This document shows positions 7,698-16,697 of a DNA stretch of 64,000 nucleotides, piece after piece (position 1 is the first letter of the stretch; every line of letters begins with the position of its first letter). Location of the stretch: positions 421,950 to 485,949 of the forward strand of contig NZ_CAKAKL010000003.1 of the NCBI RefSeq assembly GCF_916619195.1, read 5' to 3'. The translations under genes and the position numbers were made by a program. The stretch comes from Inquilinus sp. Marseille-Q2685. GTDB lineage: Bacteria > Pseudomonadota > Alphaproteobacteria > DSM-16000 > Inquilinaceae. The notes under the pieces were generated by a model. That model made no database searches. It was not told the DNA's origin and saw only the letters and a list, made by a program, of their open reading frames with translations.

Positions 7698-8888
7698 CGG
7701 CGCAGAGCGGGAAAGGGCGCGCGTCTCTGCCGCATCTCCAAGCTTGGTGTCCTCGATGCCGATGCCCGGGTCGGGTATGGACTCGGATTGCCGAATGGCT
7801 TGCCGCGTCGCACGACAGACCTCGTCGACCTGCTGCTCCGTCATCTCGGCGAACATCGGCAGAGACAGGGTTCTTTCGGATACGCGCTCGGCGATCGGAA
7901 AATCACCTCGCCGGTAGCCGAGATTGGCGTAGGCGGGCTGCAGGTGCACCGGCCGCGGATAGTGAATCCCGGTCTCGATCCCCGCAGCCGTGAGTGCGGC
8001 CCGCACTCGGTCGCGGTCGGAGACTTCGATCGCAAACACATGATGGACGTCGCTGCACCCCGCAAACGCCGTCGGATGATAGGCGATGCTGTCTCCCAGC
8101 CCTTCGCGATATCGTCGGGCATGGCAGGCCCGCGCGGCCGACCAGCGGTCCACATGGTCGAGCTTCACCCGCAGCATGGCCGCCTGTATGGCGTCCATTC
8201 TCATATTGAAGCCGGCGAGGGCATGTTCGTTTGGTCGATCCTGCCCCCAATGGCGCAGCAGGCGGATGCGTTCGGCCAATTCGGGATTGTTGGTGATGAC
8301 GGCGCCGCCTTCCCCGAGTGCGCCAAGCGGCTTTGACGGGTAAAAGCTGAAGGTGCCGATGTCGCCGATCCCTCCGACGCGGCGTCCGTTGTGGAGGGCG
8401 CCGTGGGCTTGCGATGCGTCCTCGATCAGCCAGAGGCCGTGCGCTTTCGCCAAAGCCGCAAGGGCTGTCATATCGGCCGGGCGCCCATGCAGGTGCACGG
8501 GAATGATCGCCTTCGTGCGTGGTGTGACCGCGGCCCGGACAGCCTCGGCATCGATTGTCCATGCATGAGGCTCGATGTCCACGAGAACCGGGCGCGCACC
8601 GGTATATTGGATTGCGGCGATGGTCGCCACAAATGTGAATGCCACCGTAATGACTTCATCGCCTTGTCCGATGCCGCAAGCCAGCAATGCGAGATGCAGC
8701 GCGGAGGTTCCGGAGTTTACTGCTATAGCATGTGAGCTGTTGCAATAATTCGCGAACTGATTTTGGAATACATCAACCTCATCGCCAAGGCCATATCTGC
8801 CAGATCTGAGGACACGAATGGCTGCATCTTCGAGTGAATCGCGCAGGGATGCATTCTGTGCTTTTAGGTCGATCAGTAGAATACCCAT
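7671..8888 (-). CDS. DegT/DnrJ/EryC1/StrS family sugar aminotransferase
   Basis: PLP-dependent aminotransferase of 405 residues that converts a keto-sugar nucleotide to an amino sugar. Family marks are NSGTSALHLAL for cofactor phosphate binding, the aspartate in LIEDASQAHGA, and the PLP lysine in SFYPSKPLG. The start is the ATG at 8888, with GGAG 9 nt upstream; the 40 codons upstream of it look non-coding. With the WlbA-like dehydrogenase (2548-3579) it could form a 3-keto to 3-amino sugar step. The product may be the amino sugar that is polymerised here (inference). Confidence 0.92.
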   Translation of the reverse strand: MGILLIDLKAQNASLRDSLEDAAIRVLRSGRYGLGDEVDVFQNQFANYCNSSHAIAVNSGTSALHLALLACGIGQGDEVITVAFTFVATIAAIQYTGARPVLVDIEPHAWTIDAEAVRAAVTPRTKAIIPVHLHGRPADMTALAALAKAHGLWLIEDASQAHGALHNGRRVGGIGDIGTFSFYPSKPLGALGEGGAVITNNPELAERIRLLRHWGQDRPNEHALAGFNMRMDAIQAAMLRVKLDHVDRWSAARACHARRYREGLGDSIAYHPTAFAGCSDVHHVFAIEVSDRDRVRAALTAAGIETGIHYPRPVHLQPAYANLGYRRGDFPIAERVSERTLSLPMFAEMTEQQVDEVCRATRQAIRQSESIPDPGIGIEDTKLGDAAETRALSRSAPLPQHAKPV

Positions 8889-9249
8889 AAATCTACTCCA
8901 GAAGCGGTAATTGACGTCACCGTTGTTGCCTGTTTCAGTCCGGCGCTTTGCAGGTGACCGGCCCAGGAAAATCACGCCGATTGAAGATGGCGTCTGCAAT
9001 ACGATCAACCCTAAAGAAGCCGCACTGGATCACCTTGCGGGGCGTGGGCGCGGCTCATTGCCTCGAAAGTACTCGAGAGAAGTCACGTTGTTGAGATGAT
9101 GTCGGTCGAGAGTCTGGAGCGGATGCTCGATCAGCCGGAGATCGACGCCGCCCTCACCCTGGGTACCGTGCGCAATGGCGTTATCCGGCCGATGTCCTTC
9201 CCGGGAGGGAAGGGGACTCGTTCGGATCCGGCGAGCGCGGCTCAGCCGC
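8889..9249. other. Intergenic region upstream of the aminotransferase gene
   Basis: 361 nt between two minus-strand genes. It must hold the promoter of the aminotransferase gene and any terminator of the GH114-like gene. I could not identify a gene, a strong hairpin with a T-run, or an RNA. Confidence 0.4.
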
Positions 9250-10092
9250 TCAGCACCATTTGTACTCGTAATCGGAATCGCCGGCCGGGACCACGTCCCG
9301 GTCGCGGTAGATGATCGAGATCTTGCTGCCGCGCGCGGCGCAGGCGGCGTTGAAGAAGCTGATCGGGTCGACCGGGTTGCCGTCCGCGTCCCGATCGTTG
9401 TCGTTGTACTCGATCTCGTAGACCTGGTTGCCGTAGACGTCGGTGAAGGCCTCGCACTCCGACCACACCTGGCATTCCTCGACGATCGCGAAGTCGAAGC
9501 CGATCTGCGAGATCCCGATCGGCGCCAGCTCGCTGGTGTTCTTCTGCGCGATCGCGATGTTGGCGGCATGGGCGCGCTGGACCAACAGCTTGGCGAAGGC
9601 GGTGTTGCCGGCCTTGCTCAGCACGCCCTTGGAACGGGTCCAGGAATCGAGATTGTCGGGCTCGACCGCCTTGAAGCCGTCGGCCGCGCATTTGTCGATC
9701 CAGGGCCCGACGATGGCCATCAGCGCGGTGCGCTTGGCCGCCGTGGAGGTGTCGAGGATGTACTCGTCCGGCCAATCCGGATCGATCACGTATTTGCCGT
9801 CCTTCTTGACCAGCAGGTTGGAGTGGTTCTGCGTCCACCACACCGCGTCGCCGGGCTGGGTCTGGAACGCATTGACGTAGCAGATGCTGTATTTGCCCGG
9901 GGCGGGCGCCGCCAGCCGGTCGCGGTCGACGATGGCGACGCCGGCCGCGGCGGCATAGGCGCCGCCGATCTGGTAGTCGAATTGCCCGTTCGCGGGCGGC
10001 CGGGTGAAGGCCAGGGCGCTCGCGGACCAGACCGCAAGGACGCTCGCCGCGGCGACGGCGGCGGCCGTCGTCCGGAACCACAATGCATGCAT
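9250..10092 (-). CDS. Secreted GH114-like TIM-barrel protein (endo-alpha-1,4-polygalactosaminidase family)
   Basis: 280 residues from ATG 10092. A signal peptide is clear: a short charged N-terminus, then an Ala/Val-rich core ending SASALA. The mature part has the GH114-type pattern: FDYQIGGAY, YSICYVNAFQ, a DPDWPDEYILD segment, GFKAVEPDNLDSW with the acidic pair on a strand end, and IAQKNTSE. Family members cleave alpha-1,4-linked galactosamine polymers; PelA has a related domain. The position beside a cluster with amino-sugar genes suggests trimming of the exported polymer or attack on a foreign one (inference). An upstream in-frame ATG at 10254 would add a disordered stretch and destroy the signal peptide. 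Confidence 0.78.
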   Translation of the reverse strand: MHALWFRTTAAAVAAASVLAVWSASALAFTRPPANGQFDYQIGGAYAAAAGVAIVDRDRLAAPAPGKYSICYVNAFQTQPGDAVWWTQNHSNLLVKKDGKYVIDPDWPDEYILDTSTAAKRTALMAIVGPWIDKCAADGFKAVEPDNLDSWTRSKGVLSKAGNTAFAKLLVQRAHAANIAIAQKNTSELAPIGISQIGFDFAIVEECQVWSECEAFTDVYGNQVYEIEYNDNDRDADGNPVDPISFFNAACAARGSKISIIYRDRDVVPAGDSDYEYKWC

Positions 10093-10253
10093 TTGGGGTC
10101 GTGACCTCTCGGGCCTGCCTTCCCCGCCTCGAGCCCGGTCGCTCTGGCGTGGTGGGGCCGGGCTGGTACCGGCTGGGGGCGGGCCATGGATAGGATGACG
10201 GTCCTCCGGCGCCGCGGTCAAGAGCCATCGCACTTGACGGCCGCCTGCGTTCA

Positions 10254-10281
10254 AATTAATAGATTGAGTGCTTAATTAATT
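10254..10281. promoter_or_regulatory. Candidate TetR operator upstream of the efflux operon
   Basis: Inverted arms AATTAAT (10254-10260) and ATTAATT (10275-10281) flank an inner near-palindrome ATTGAGTGCTTAAT (10263-10276, one mismatch). The element is strikingly A+T-rich in this GC-rich DNA and ends 12 nt before the tetR start codon, so binding would block transcription of tetR and the genes behind it. Confidence 0.5.
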
Positions 10282-10293
10282 CGAGTCGCAGAG

Positions 10294-10902
10294 ATGGGGC
10301 GCAAGCTCGACCCCGAGAGATATGAGGCCCGGCGGCGGGAGATCCTGGAGGCGGCGATCGTCTGCTTCGCCCGCAACGGCTTCCACCAGACCACCACGGC
10401 GCAGATCTGCGCCGAGGCGGGGATGAGCTCGGGCAACATCTTCCACTACTTCGCCAACAAGGAAGCGATCATCGAGGCGATCGTGGCGGAAGACCGGCGC
10501 GAGACTGCCGCCTATTTCGCCGGTCTCGATGCGGTGGAGGACCAGTTCGGCGCGATCCTCGGCTTCCTCGACAGCTCGCTGGAATACGCGGTGGACGAGA
10601 CCACCGTGCGCCTGATCCTGGAGATCGCGGCCGAGTCCATCCGCAACCCCGCGATCGGTGCGGTGGTGACGGCGTCGGACGCCGAGGCCCGGGCCGGCCT
10701 GGCGCAGGTCGTGCGCCGGGCGATTGCGCGCGGCCAGGTCGATGCCGGCCTCGACCCCGACGCGACGGCCACCTGGATCATGGCTCTGGTCGACGGCGTT
10801 TTCTCCCGCCTCTCGATCGACCCCGGCTTCAAGCCGCTGGAGCAGGCGCCGATGCTGCGCCTGATCGTCGAGCGCTTCCTTCGGCCCGGGGGGCAAGCAT
10901 GA
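10294..10902 (+). CDS. TetR/AcrR family transcriptional regulator
   Basis: 202-residue repressor. The N-terminal helix-turn-helix runs from ILEAAIVCFARNGF through TTTAQICAEAGMSSGNIFHYFANKEA, as in the TetR family. The C-terminal ligand/dimerisation domain is of the AcrR-like kind with TATWIMALVDG. It starts at ATG 10294 just behind the palindrome at 10254-10281 and is followed after 55 nt by a MFS gene on the same strand. It most likely represses itself and the efflux genes 10958-16538. Confidence 0.92.
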   Translation: MGRKLDPERYEARRREILEAAIVCFARNGFHQTTTAQICAEAGMSSGNIFHYFANKEAIIEAIVAEDRRETAAYFAGLDAVEDQFGAILGFLDSSLEYAVDETTVRLILEIAAESIRNPAIGAVVTASDAEARAGLAQVVRRAIARGQVDAGLDPDATATWIMALVDGVFSRLSIDPGFKPLEQAPMLRLIVERFLRPGGQA

Positions 10903-10957
10903 CGGGCAGCGAGACCGCCGCCTAGGCCGCAACAGCGGCAATCCGGTTTTCGAAGCA

Positions 10958-12238
10958 ATGGTGTTCCTGATGCGGCCCGTCCGCTCTCCAATCGCGTACC
11001 GGCGCCGCCTGCCGGTGCTCGGCAGCATCGCCGCGGGCGGGCTGTCTGCGATCGGCAATTCGGTCGCCATGGTGGCGCTGCCCTGGTTCGTCCTGACCCT
11101 GACCGGCAGCCCGCTGTGGACCGGCATCGCCGCCGCGGCCGGCATGGTGCCGCTGATCGCCGGCATGCTGGTCGGCGGCGGCCTGGTCGACCGCTTCAGC
11201 CCACGCTGGATCGCCGTCGGCGGGGACCTAGCCAGTGCGCTCTCGGTCGCGGCCGTCCCCCTGCTGCACCACCTGGACGCGCTCGGCATCGGCGGGCTCA
11301 TCGCGCTGATCGCGGTCGGCTCGCTCATGGACGGGCCGGCCGGCATCGCCGCCGAGAGCCGGCATCCGGAGCTCGCGCGCCTCGCCGGCTTCCGGCTGGA
11401 GCGGATCAAGGCGGTCGACGAGTTGGTGGAGAATGCCAGCGTGCTGGTCGGGCCGGCCCTGGCCGGCGCCATGATCGCGCTGGTCGGCATCGGCGACACG
11501 CTGTGGCTGACCGCCGCCTGCTCGCTGGCCGCGGCGATCCTCGACGTCGTCTCCCTGCCGGCGCGCCGCAAGACGAGCCGGTCGGGACCGGCCCCAACCG
11601 GCATTGCCGGTGCGCTCGAAGGCGCGCGCTTCCTGCTGCGCGATCCGCTGATGCGCAGCCTGATCCTGCTCGGCACGCTGTTCGGCGTCGCCTTCGGCGC
11701 GCTCGAGGCGGTGGTGATGCCGGCCTTCTTCCGCGAGACCGGGCAGGGCGCGGCCAGCCTCGGCCTGTTCCTGTCCGCGGCCGGCGGCGGCGCCATCGCC
11801 GGCACGCTGGCCTATGCCGCCTGGTCGCATCGCGTCCGCGGCCGCCTGGTGCTGCTGGCCGGCTGCGCGGTCGAGACACTGGCCATGCTGGTGCTGACCT
11901 TCGCGCCGCCCATTCCGGTCCTGGTCGCGGCCGGCGCGCTGGCCGGCTTCGCCACCGGGCCGATCGGCCCGATCGTCGCGACCGCGACCCTGAAGCGCGT
12001 GCCGGTCCGGCTGCGCGGCCGCGCCCTCGGCATCGCCGATGCGATCGAGCTGGCGGCGATCCCGGCCGCCATCGTTGCGGCCGGCGCCGTGGTCGAGCTC
12101 CTCGGCGCCGCGCCGGTCCTGCTCGCGCTCGCCGTCGCGCTCGGCGCCATCACTCTACTGGCCGCCGGCCTGCCCGGGCTGCGGCAGCTCGATGCCGGAC
12201 GCCCCTCCCATCATCCATCGCCTGCGGTGACACGATGA
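10958..12238 (+). CDS. MFS transporter
   Basis: 426-residue inner-membrane carrier with about 12 hydrophobic segments. The N-terminal half has LVDRFSPRW, the equivalent of the MFS loop 2-3 motif, and the second half has LKRVPVRLRGRALGI. It resembles enterobactin exporter/macrolide-type MFS drug exporters. The stop overlaps the ATG of the RND adaptor gene (ATGA at 12235-12238), tying it to the efflux operon. Substrate unknown; proton-driven export from cytoplasm to periplasm fits with the RND pump taking over from there (inference). Confidence 0.87.
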   Translation: MVFLMRPVRSPIAYRRRLPVLGSIAAGGLSAIGNSVAMVALPWFVLTLTGSPLWTGIAAAAGMVPLIAGMLVGGGLVDRFSPRWIAVGGDLASALSVAAVPLLHHLDALGIGGLIALIAVGSLMDGPAGIAAESRHPELARLAGFRLERIKAVDELVENASVLVGPALAGAMIALVGIGDTLWLTAACSLAAAILDVVSLPARRKTSRSGPAPTGIAGALEGARFLLRDPLMRSLILLGTLFGVAFGALEAVVMPAFFRETGQGAASLGLFLSAAGGGAIAGTLAYAAWSHRVRGRLVLLAGCAVETLAMLVLTFAPPIPVLVAAGALAGFATGPIGPIVATATLKRVPVRLRGRALGIADAIELAAIPAAIVAAGAVVELLGAAPVLLALAVALGAITLLAAGLPGLRQLDAGRPSHHPSPAVTR

Positions 12239-13437
12239 CGAACGACAGTCCCTCGCAGCCCGGCGCGCGGCGTCCGCGCGCGCGCCGCATCCTGCTGTTC
12301 CTCGGTGTCGCCGTCGTTGCCGTGGCCGCCGGGGCGGCGCTGCTCGACGCCTCCGATGAGGGGCCGGCCCCCGTGCCGGCGGCCGAGGCCGCGCCGCGCA
12401 CCGTCACCACCGAGATCGCGGCGCTGCGGCGGCTGGATGTGGTCGTGCCGGTCACGGGGACGCTGGTGGCGCGCGACGAGATCGCGATCGGCACCGCGGT
12501 CGACGGCCAGCGCGTCGCCGAGGTGCTGGTGGAGGAGGGCGACCACGTCGCCGCGGGCCAGGTGCTGCTGCGGCTGGAGACCGACATCCTCGAGGCCCAG
12601 CGGCGCGACGCCGAAGGCCGCGTCGCCCGTGCCCGGTCGGCGGCGGCGCAGCAGGGGGCGATGCTGTCGGATGCCGAGGCGAAGGCCCGCCGGGCGGAGC
12701 AGCTCGTCGCCGCCAATGCGCTGAGCCGGGAGGAACATGGCGCGCGCCGGACGGCCTTCCTGGCCGCCCGGCACGCGCTGAGCGCCGCCGAGGCCGAACT
12801 GGCCCAGGCGGACGCCCAGCTGGTCGAGGCGCAGTCGCGGCTGGAGCGGGCGGTGATCCGGGCGCCGGCCGACGGCATCGTCTCCGAACGCCTGGCGCGG
12901 ATCGGGGCGATGGCCGGAAGCGAGCCGCTGGTCCGGCTGATCCGCGGCGGCGAGGTCGAGCTGGAGGCCGAGGTGCCGGAGGCCGACCTGCCCCGGATCG
13001 CCGCCGGCCAGGCGGCGCAGGTCCGCGCCACCGGGCTGGACCGCGCGGTGGACGGCCGTGTCCGCCTCGTCGCGCCCAAGGTCGACCGGCAGACGCGGCT
13101 CGGCGTCGCCCGCATCGCCCTGCCGCCCGGCCCCGACCTGCGCCCCGGCATCTTCGCCCGCCGCCTCGTGCGGGTCGGCGAGCGCGAGGTGCTGACGGTG
13201 GGCGAGGGGGCGGTGACTCACGGCCCCCATGACGGCGGCGCCGCGGGGTTCGTCGTCGGTGCCGATGACCGAGTTGTCCGGCGTGCGGTGCAGACCGGGG
13301 CGCGGCAGGACGGCCGGGTCGAGATCCGGTCCGGGCTGGCCGCCGGCGACCGGGTGGTCGCGGCCGCCGGCGCCTTCATCCGCGACGGGGAGCGGGTCGC
13401 TCCGCTTTCGCCCGGCGCCGCGGAGGCTCGGCGATGA
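12235..13437 (+). CDS. RND efflux periplasmic adaptor (HlyD/MFP family)
   Basis: 400 residues. A single N-terminal hydrophobic anchor (about residues 19-36) is followed by VTGTLVARDEIAIGTAVDGQRV and the lipoyl half-motif VEEGDHVAAGQVLLRLE. Next come a long Ala/Glu/Arg coiled-coil hairpin (about residues 118-205), RAPADGIVSERLARIGAMA as the second lipoyl half, and a beta-barrel domain. It links the RND pump to an outer-membrane channel. ATG 12235 overlaps the MFS stop and the gene's own stop overlaps the RND start, so the three are translationally coupled. Confidence 0.92.
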   Translation: MTNDSPSQPGARRPRARRILLFLGVAVVAVAAGAALLDASDEGPAPVPAAEAAPRTVTTEIAALRRLDVVVPVTGTLVARDEIAIGTAVDGQRVAEVLVEEGDHVAAGQVLLRLETDILEAQRRDAEGRVARARSAAAQQGAMLSDAEAKARRAEQLVAANALSREEHGARRTAFLAARHALSAAEAELAQADAQLVEAQSRLERAVIRAPADGIVSERLARIGAMAGSEPLVRLIRGGEVELEAEVPEADLPRIAAGQAAQVRATGLDRAVDGRVRLVAPKVDRQTRLGVARIALPPGPDLRPGIFARRLVRVGEREVLTVGEGAVTHGPHDGGAAGFVVGADDRVVRRAVQTGARQDGRVEIRSGLAAGDRVVAAAGAFIRDGERVAPLSPGAAEARR

Positions 13438-16400
13438 CCGGCGGCATCTCCTCCTGGGCGATCCGCCGGCCGGTGCCGACCATCGTCCTCTTTCTCGCGC
13501 TGGTCGCGGCGGGGTGGACCGCGTTCCTGCGCCTGCCGGTGAACGCCAACCCGCCGATCTCCTTCCCGGTCGTGCCCGTGACGGTCCCCCAGGCCGATGC
13601 GGCGCCGGCCGAGCTGGAGACCCAGGTCCCCCGGCGGGTGGAGGGCGCCATCGCCGGCCTGGCCGGCGTCCGCCATATCCAGTCGACCGTATCGCGCGGC
13701 TCGTCCCAGACGACGGTGGAGTTCCGGCTCGGTGTCGACCCGGACCGGGCCACCAACGATGTGCGCGACGCCGTGGCCCAGATCCGGTCGGACCTGCCGC
13801 AGGCGATCGAGGAGCCGGTCGTGGCCCGCCTCGACGTCGAAGGCGGCGCGATCCTCTACTATGTGGTACGCGCTCCGGGGATGACGCCGCTGGCGCTGTC
13901 CTGGTTCGTCGAGGACACGATCGGGCGCGAGCTGCTGACGGTCCCCGGCGTCCAGCGCGTGCAGCGGCTGGGCGGGGTCGACCGCGAGATCCGGGTCGAG
14001 CTCGATCCGGACCGCCTCGCCGCGCTCGGCATCTCGGCCACCGAGGTCAATGCCCAGCTCCGCGCCCGCAACGCCGACGTCCCGGGCGGGCGCAGCGACG
14101 TCGCCGGCCGCGAGCAGTCGATCCGCACCCTCGGCGCCGCCGGCAGCGTGGAAGCCCTCGCGGAGAGGCCGATCGCTTTGCCGGGCGGACGCTGGGCGGC
14201 GCTGTCCGACCTCGCCCGGGTCAGCGACGGCGCGGCCGAAGCCCGCAGCTTCTCACGCTATGACGGCGATCCCGTGGTCGGCTTCTCCGTCTCCCGCGCC
14301 AAGGGATCGAGCGACACGGAGGTGGCCGCGGCCGTGGCCGGCAGGCTGGCCGAGATCGGCGCCCGCATGCCCGGGGTGGCGATCGAGGAGGTGATCTCCA
14401 CCGTCGAATACACCTATGAAAGCTACGACGCGGCCATGCACACGCTGCTGGAAGGCGCGCTGCTGACCGTGCTGGTCGTCTTCGTCTTCCTGCGCGACTG
14501 GCGGGCGACGCTGATCGCGGCCCTGGCCATGCCGCTGTCGATCCTGCCGACCTTCGTCGCCATGCTAGTGTTCGGCTTCACCCTCAACAGCATCAGCCTG
14601 CTGGCGCTGACCCTCGTGATCGGCATCCTGGTCGACGACGCCATCGTCGAGGTCGAGAACATCGACCGGCATATCCATCAGGGCAAGCGGCCCTACCGCG
14701 CCGCGATCGACGCGGCGGACGCGATCGGCCTCGCCGTGGTGGCGACGACGCTGACCATCGTGGCCGTGTTCACGCCGGTCAGCTTCATCGGCGGCGTGGT
14801 TGGGCAGTATTTCCGGCAATTCGGGCTGACCGTCGCCATCGCCGTCCTGGCGTCGCTCCTGGTGGCGCGGCTGGTGACGCCGCTGATGGCCGCCTATCTG
14901 CTGCAGCCCAAGCCGGCGGCGGCCGAGGCGGCCCCTGGCCGGCGGTCGTGGCTGGGCGACCGCTATGTCCGGTTGCTGGGCTGGACGCTCGACCACCGGC
15001 GCATGACGCTCGGCATCGCCGCGGCGATCTTCGTCGCCTCGCTGATGCTGGCGCCGCTGCTGCCGTCGGGCTTCCTGCCGGAGAGCGACAGCAACGTCTC
15101 GCAGCTCAAAGTCGAGCTGCCGCCGGGAACGGCGCTGGCCGAGACCGACCGCGTCACCGGCCGGATCGCGGCGGCGCTGCGCGAGCGGCCGGAGGTCGCC
15201 CACGTCCTGGTGATGACCTCGGCCGTCAACGACGCCACGGTCATCATCCGCCTGAGGCCGCGTGCCGAGCGCGGGATGACGCGCAAGCAGTTCGAACGGG
15301 CGGTGCGCCCGCTGGTCGCGGCGGTCCCCGACATCCGCTTCGCCTTCCTCAACGATGGCGGGGCCAAGGACGTGTCGGTCATCCTGGCGGGCGATGATCC
15401 GGGGCTGCTGGCCGAGACCGCCCGCGCGCTGGAGGCCCAGATGCGCGGCCTCCCGCAGCTCGCCAATGTGCAGTCGAGCGAACCGCTGCCCCAGCCCGAA
15501 TTGCTGATCCGGCCGCGCTTCGACGAGGCGGCCCGGCTGGGCGTCTCGGTCGAGGCGATCGGCACCATGGCGCGGATCGCGACGGTGGGCGACACCAACG
15601 CCAACTCGGCCAAGTTCAACCTGGCCGACCGGCAGATCCCGATCCGCGTCCTGATCGCCAGCGGCGCCCGGGCCGATCCCGAGGTGCTGCGACAGTTGCG
15701 GATTCTCGGCGACGGCGGGACGGCGGTGCCCCTGACCTCGGTCGCCGATCTCGGCTTCGGCAGCGGCGAGGCCGAGATCGAGCGCCTCGACCGCAAGCGG
15801 CGCGTCGCGGTCGAGGCGGACCTGAACGGCGTCCCCCTCGGCACGGCGTTGGCGGCCGTGGCCGCACTCCCGGCCATGGCGGCGCTGCCGCCGGGCGTGC
15901 AGGAGGTGCCTTATGGCGACGCCGAATACATGGCAGAGATGTTCGCCAACTTCGCCCTGGCCATGGGCACCGGCGTGCTGCTGATGCTGGCGGTGCTGAT
16001 CCTGCTGTTCCGGGACTTCCTGCAGCCGGTGACGATCCTCGTCGCCCTGCCGCTGTCGGTCGGCGGGGCGCTGCTGGCCTTGCTGCTGTACGGGGCGGCG
16101 CTCGACCTGTCCTCGACCATCGGCCTCCTGATGCTGATGGGCATCGTCGGCAAGAACTCGATCCTGCTGGTCGACTTCGCCATCGAGGCCCGGCGCCGGG
16201 GCCTGCCGCGCCGGGCCGCGCTCCTGGAGGCCGGGGCGATGCGGGCGCGCCCGATCGTCATGACCACGCTCGCCATGGTCGCCGGCATGGCGCCGGCCGC
16301 GCTCGGCATCGGCGCCGATGCCGGCTTCCGGGCGCCGATGGCGGTCGCGGTGATCGGCGGCCTGGTCACCTCGACCCTGCTCAGCCTCGTCTTCGTCCCG

Positions 16401-16538
16401 GTGGTCTTCAGCGTCATGGACGATCTGCGGGCCTGGCTGGCGCCGCGGCTCGGCCGGCTGACCTCGGTGACCCCGGCCGATCTGGCGGCTGACGAAGCGG
16501 CCGCCGGACTCATGGCGCGAAGCCGGCCGCAGCGTTGA
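13434..16538 (+). CDS. RND family efflux permease (AcrB/MexF-like)
   Basis: 1034-residue inner-membrane pump, the usual HAE1 length. There is an N-terminal helix after SWAIRRPVPTI, two large periplasmic loops, and the TM4 proton-relay aspartate pair in LVIGILVDDAIVEVENI. The TM10-11 region carries GIVGKNSILLVDFAIE. The C-terminus is RPIVMTTLAMVAGMAPAALG followed by a short hydrophilic tail. Members export drugs, dyes or lipids using the proton gradient. No outer-membrane factor gene follows, so a TolC-type channel must be encoded elsewhere. Confidence 0.94.
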   Translation: MTGGISSWAIRRPVPTIVLFLALVAAGWTAFLRLPVNANPPISFPVVPVTVPQADAAPAELETQVPRRVEGAIAGLAGVRHIQSTVSRGSSQTTVEFRLGVDPDRATNDVRDAVAQIRSDLPQAIEEPVVARLDVEGGAILYYVVRAPGMTPLALSWFVEDTIGRELLTVPGVQRVQRLGGVDREIRVELDPDRLAALGISATEVNAQLRARNADVPGGRSDVAGREQSIRTLGAAGSVEALAERPIALPGGRWAALSDLARVSDGAAEARSFSRYDGDPVVGFSVSRAKGSSDTEVAAAVAGRLAEIGARMPGVAIEEVISTVEYTYESYDAAMHTLLEGALLTVLVVFVFLRDWRATLIAALAMPLSILPTFVAMLVFGFTLNSISLLALTLVIGILVDDAIVEVENIDRHIHQGKRPYRAAIDAADAIGLAVVATTLTIVAVFTPVSFIGGVVGQYFRQFGLTVAIAVLASLLVARLVTPLMAAYLLQPKPAAAEAAPGRRSWLGDRYVRLLGWTLDHRRMTLGIAAAIFVASLMLAPLLPSGFLPESDSNVSQLKVELPPGTALAETDRVTGRIAAALRERPEVAHVLVMTSAVNDATVIIRLRPRAERGMTRKQFERAVRPLVAAVPDIRFAFLNDGGAKDVSVILAGDDPGLLAETARALEAQMRGLPQLANVQSSEPLPQPELLIRPRFDEAARLGVSVEAIGTMARIATVGDTNANSAKFNLADRQIPIRVLIASGARADPEVLRQLRILGDGGTAVPLTSVADLGFGSGEAEIERLDRKRRVAVEADLNGVPLGTALAAVAALPAMAALPPGVQEVPYGDAEYMAEMFANFALAMGTGVLLMLAVLILLFRDFLQPVTILVALPLSVGGALLALLLYGAALDLSSTIGLLMLMGIVGKNSILLVDFAIEARRRGLPRRAALLEAGAMRARPIVMTTLAMVAGMAPAALGIGADAGFRAPMAVAVIGGLVTSTLLSLVFVPVVFSVMDDLRAWLAPRLGRLTSVTPADLAADEAAAGLMARSRPQR

Positions 16539-16697
16539 CGGCGGGCGGTTCGAGCAGGGGATCGCGATCGCGGAGACCTGGGCCGCGTCCGGCCGGGCGG
16601 ACTGATCACACGGCGTCTGCCGCTACGACCCGTCGCCATTGATGGCGACGGAGATCGGGGCCATCATCCGCGGCAATCAGCGAAGCGGAGCAGCGTC

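Noticed and set aside
11116..12234. Open plus-strand frame joined to the front of the RND adaptor
   Set aside because: It is an Arg/Gly-rich shadow of the MFS gene. The adaptor begins at ATG 12235 with a normal anchor.
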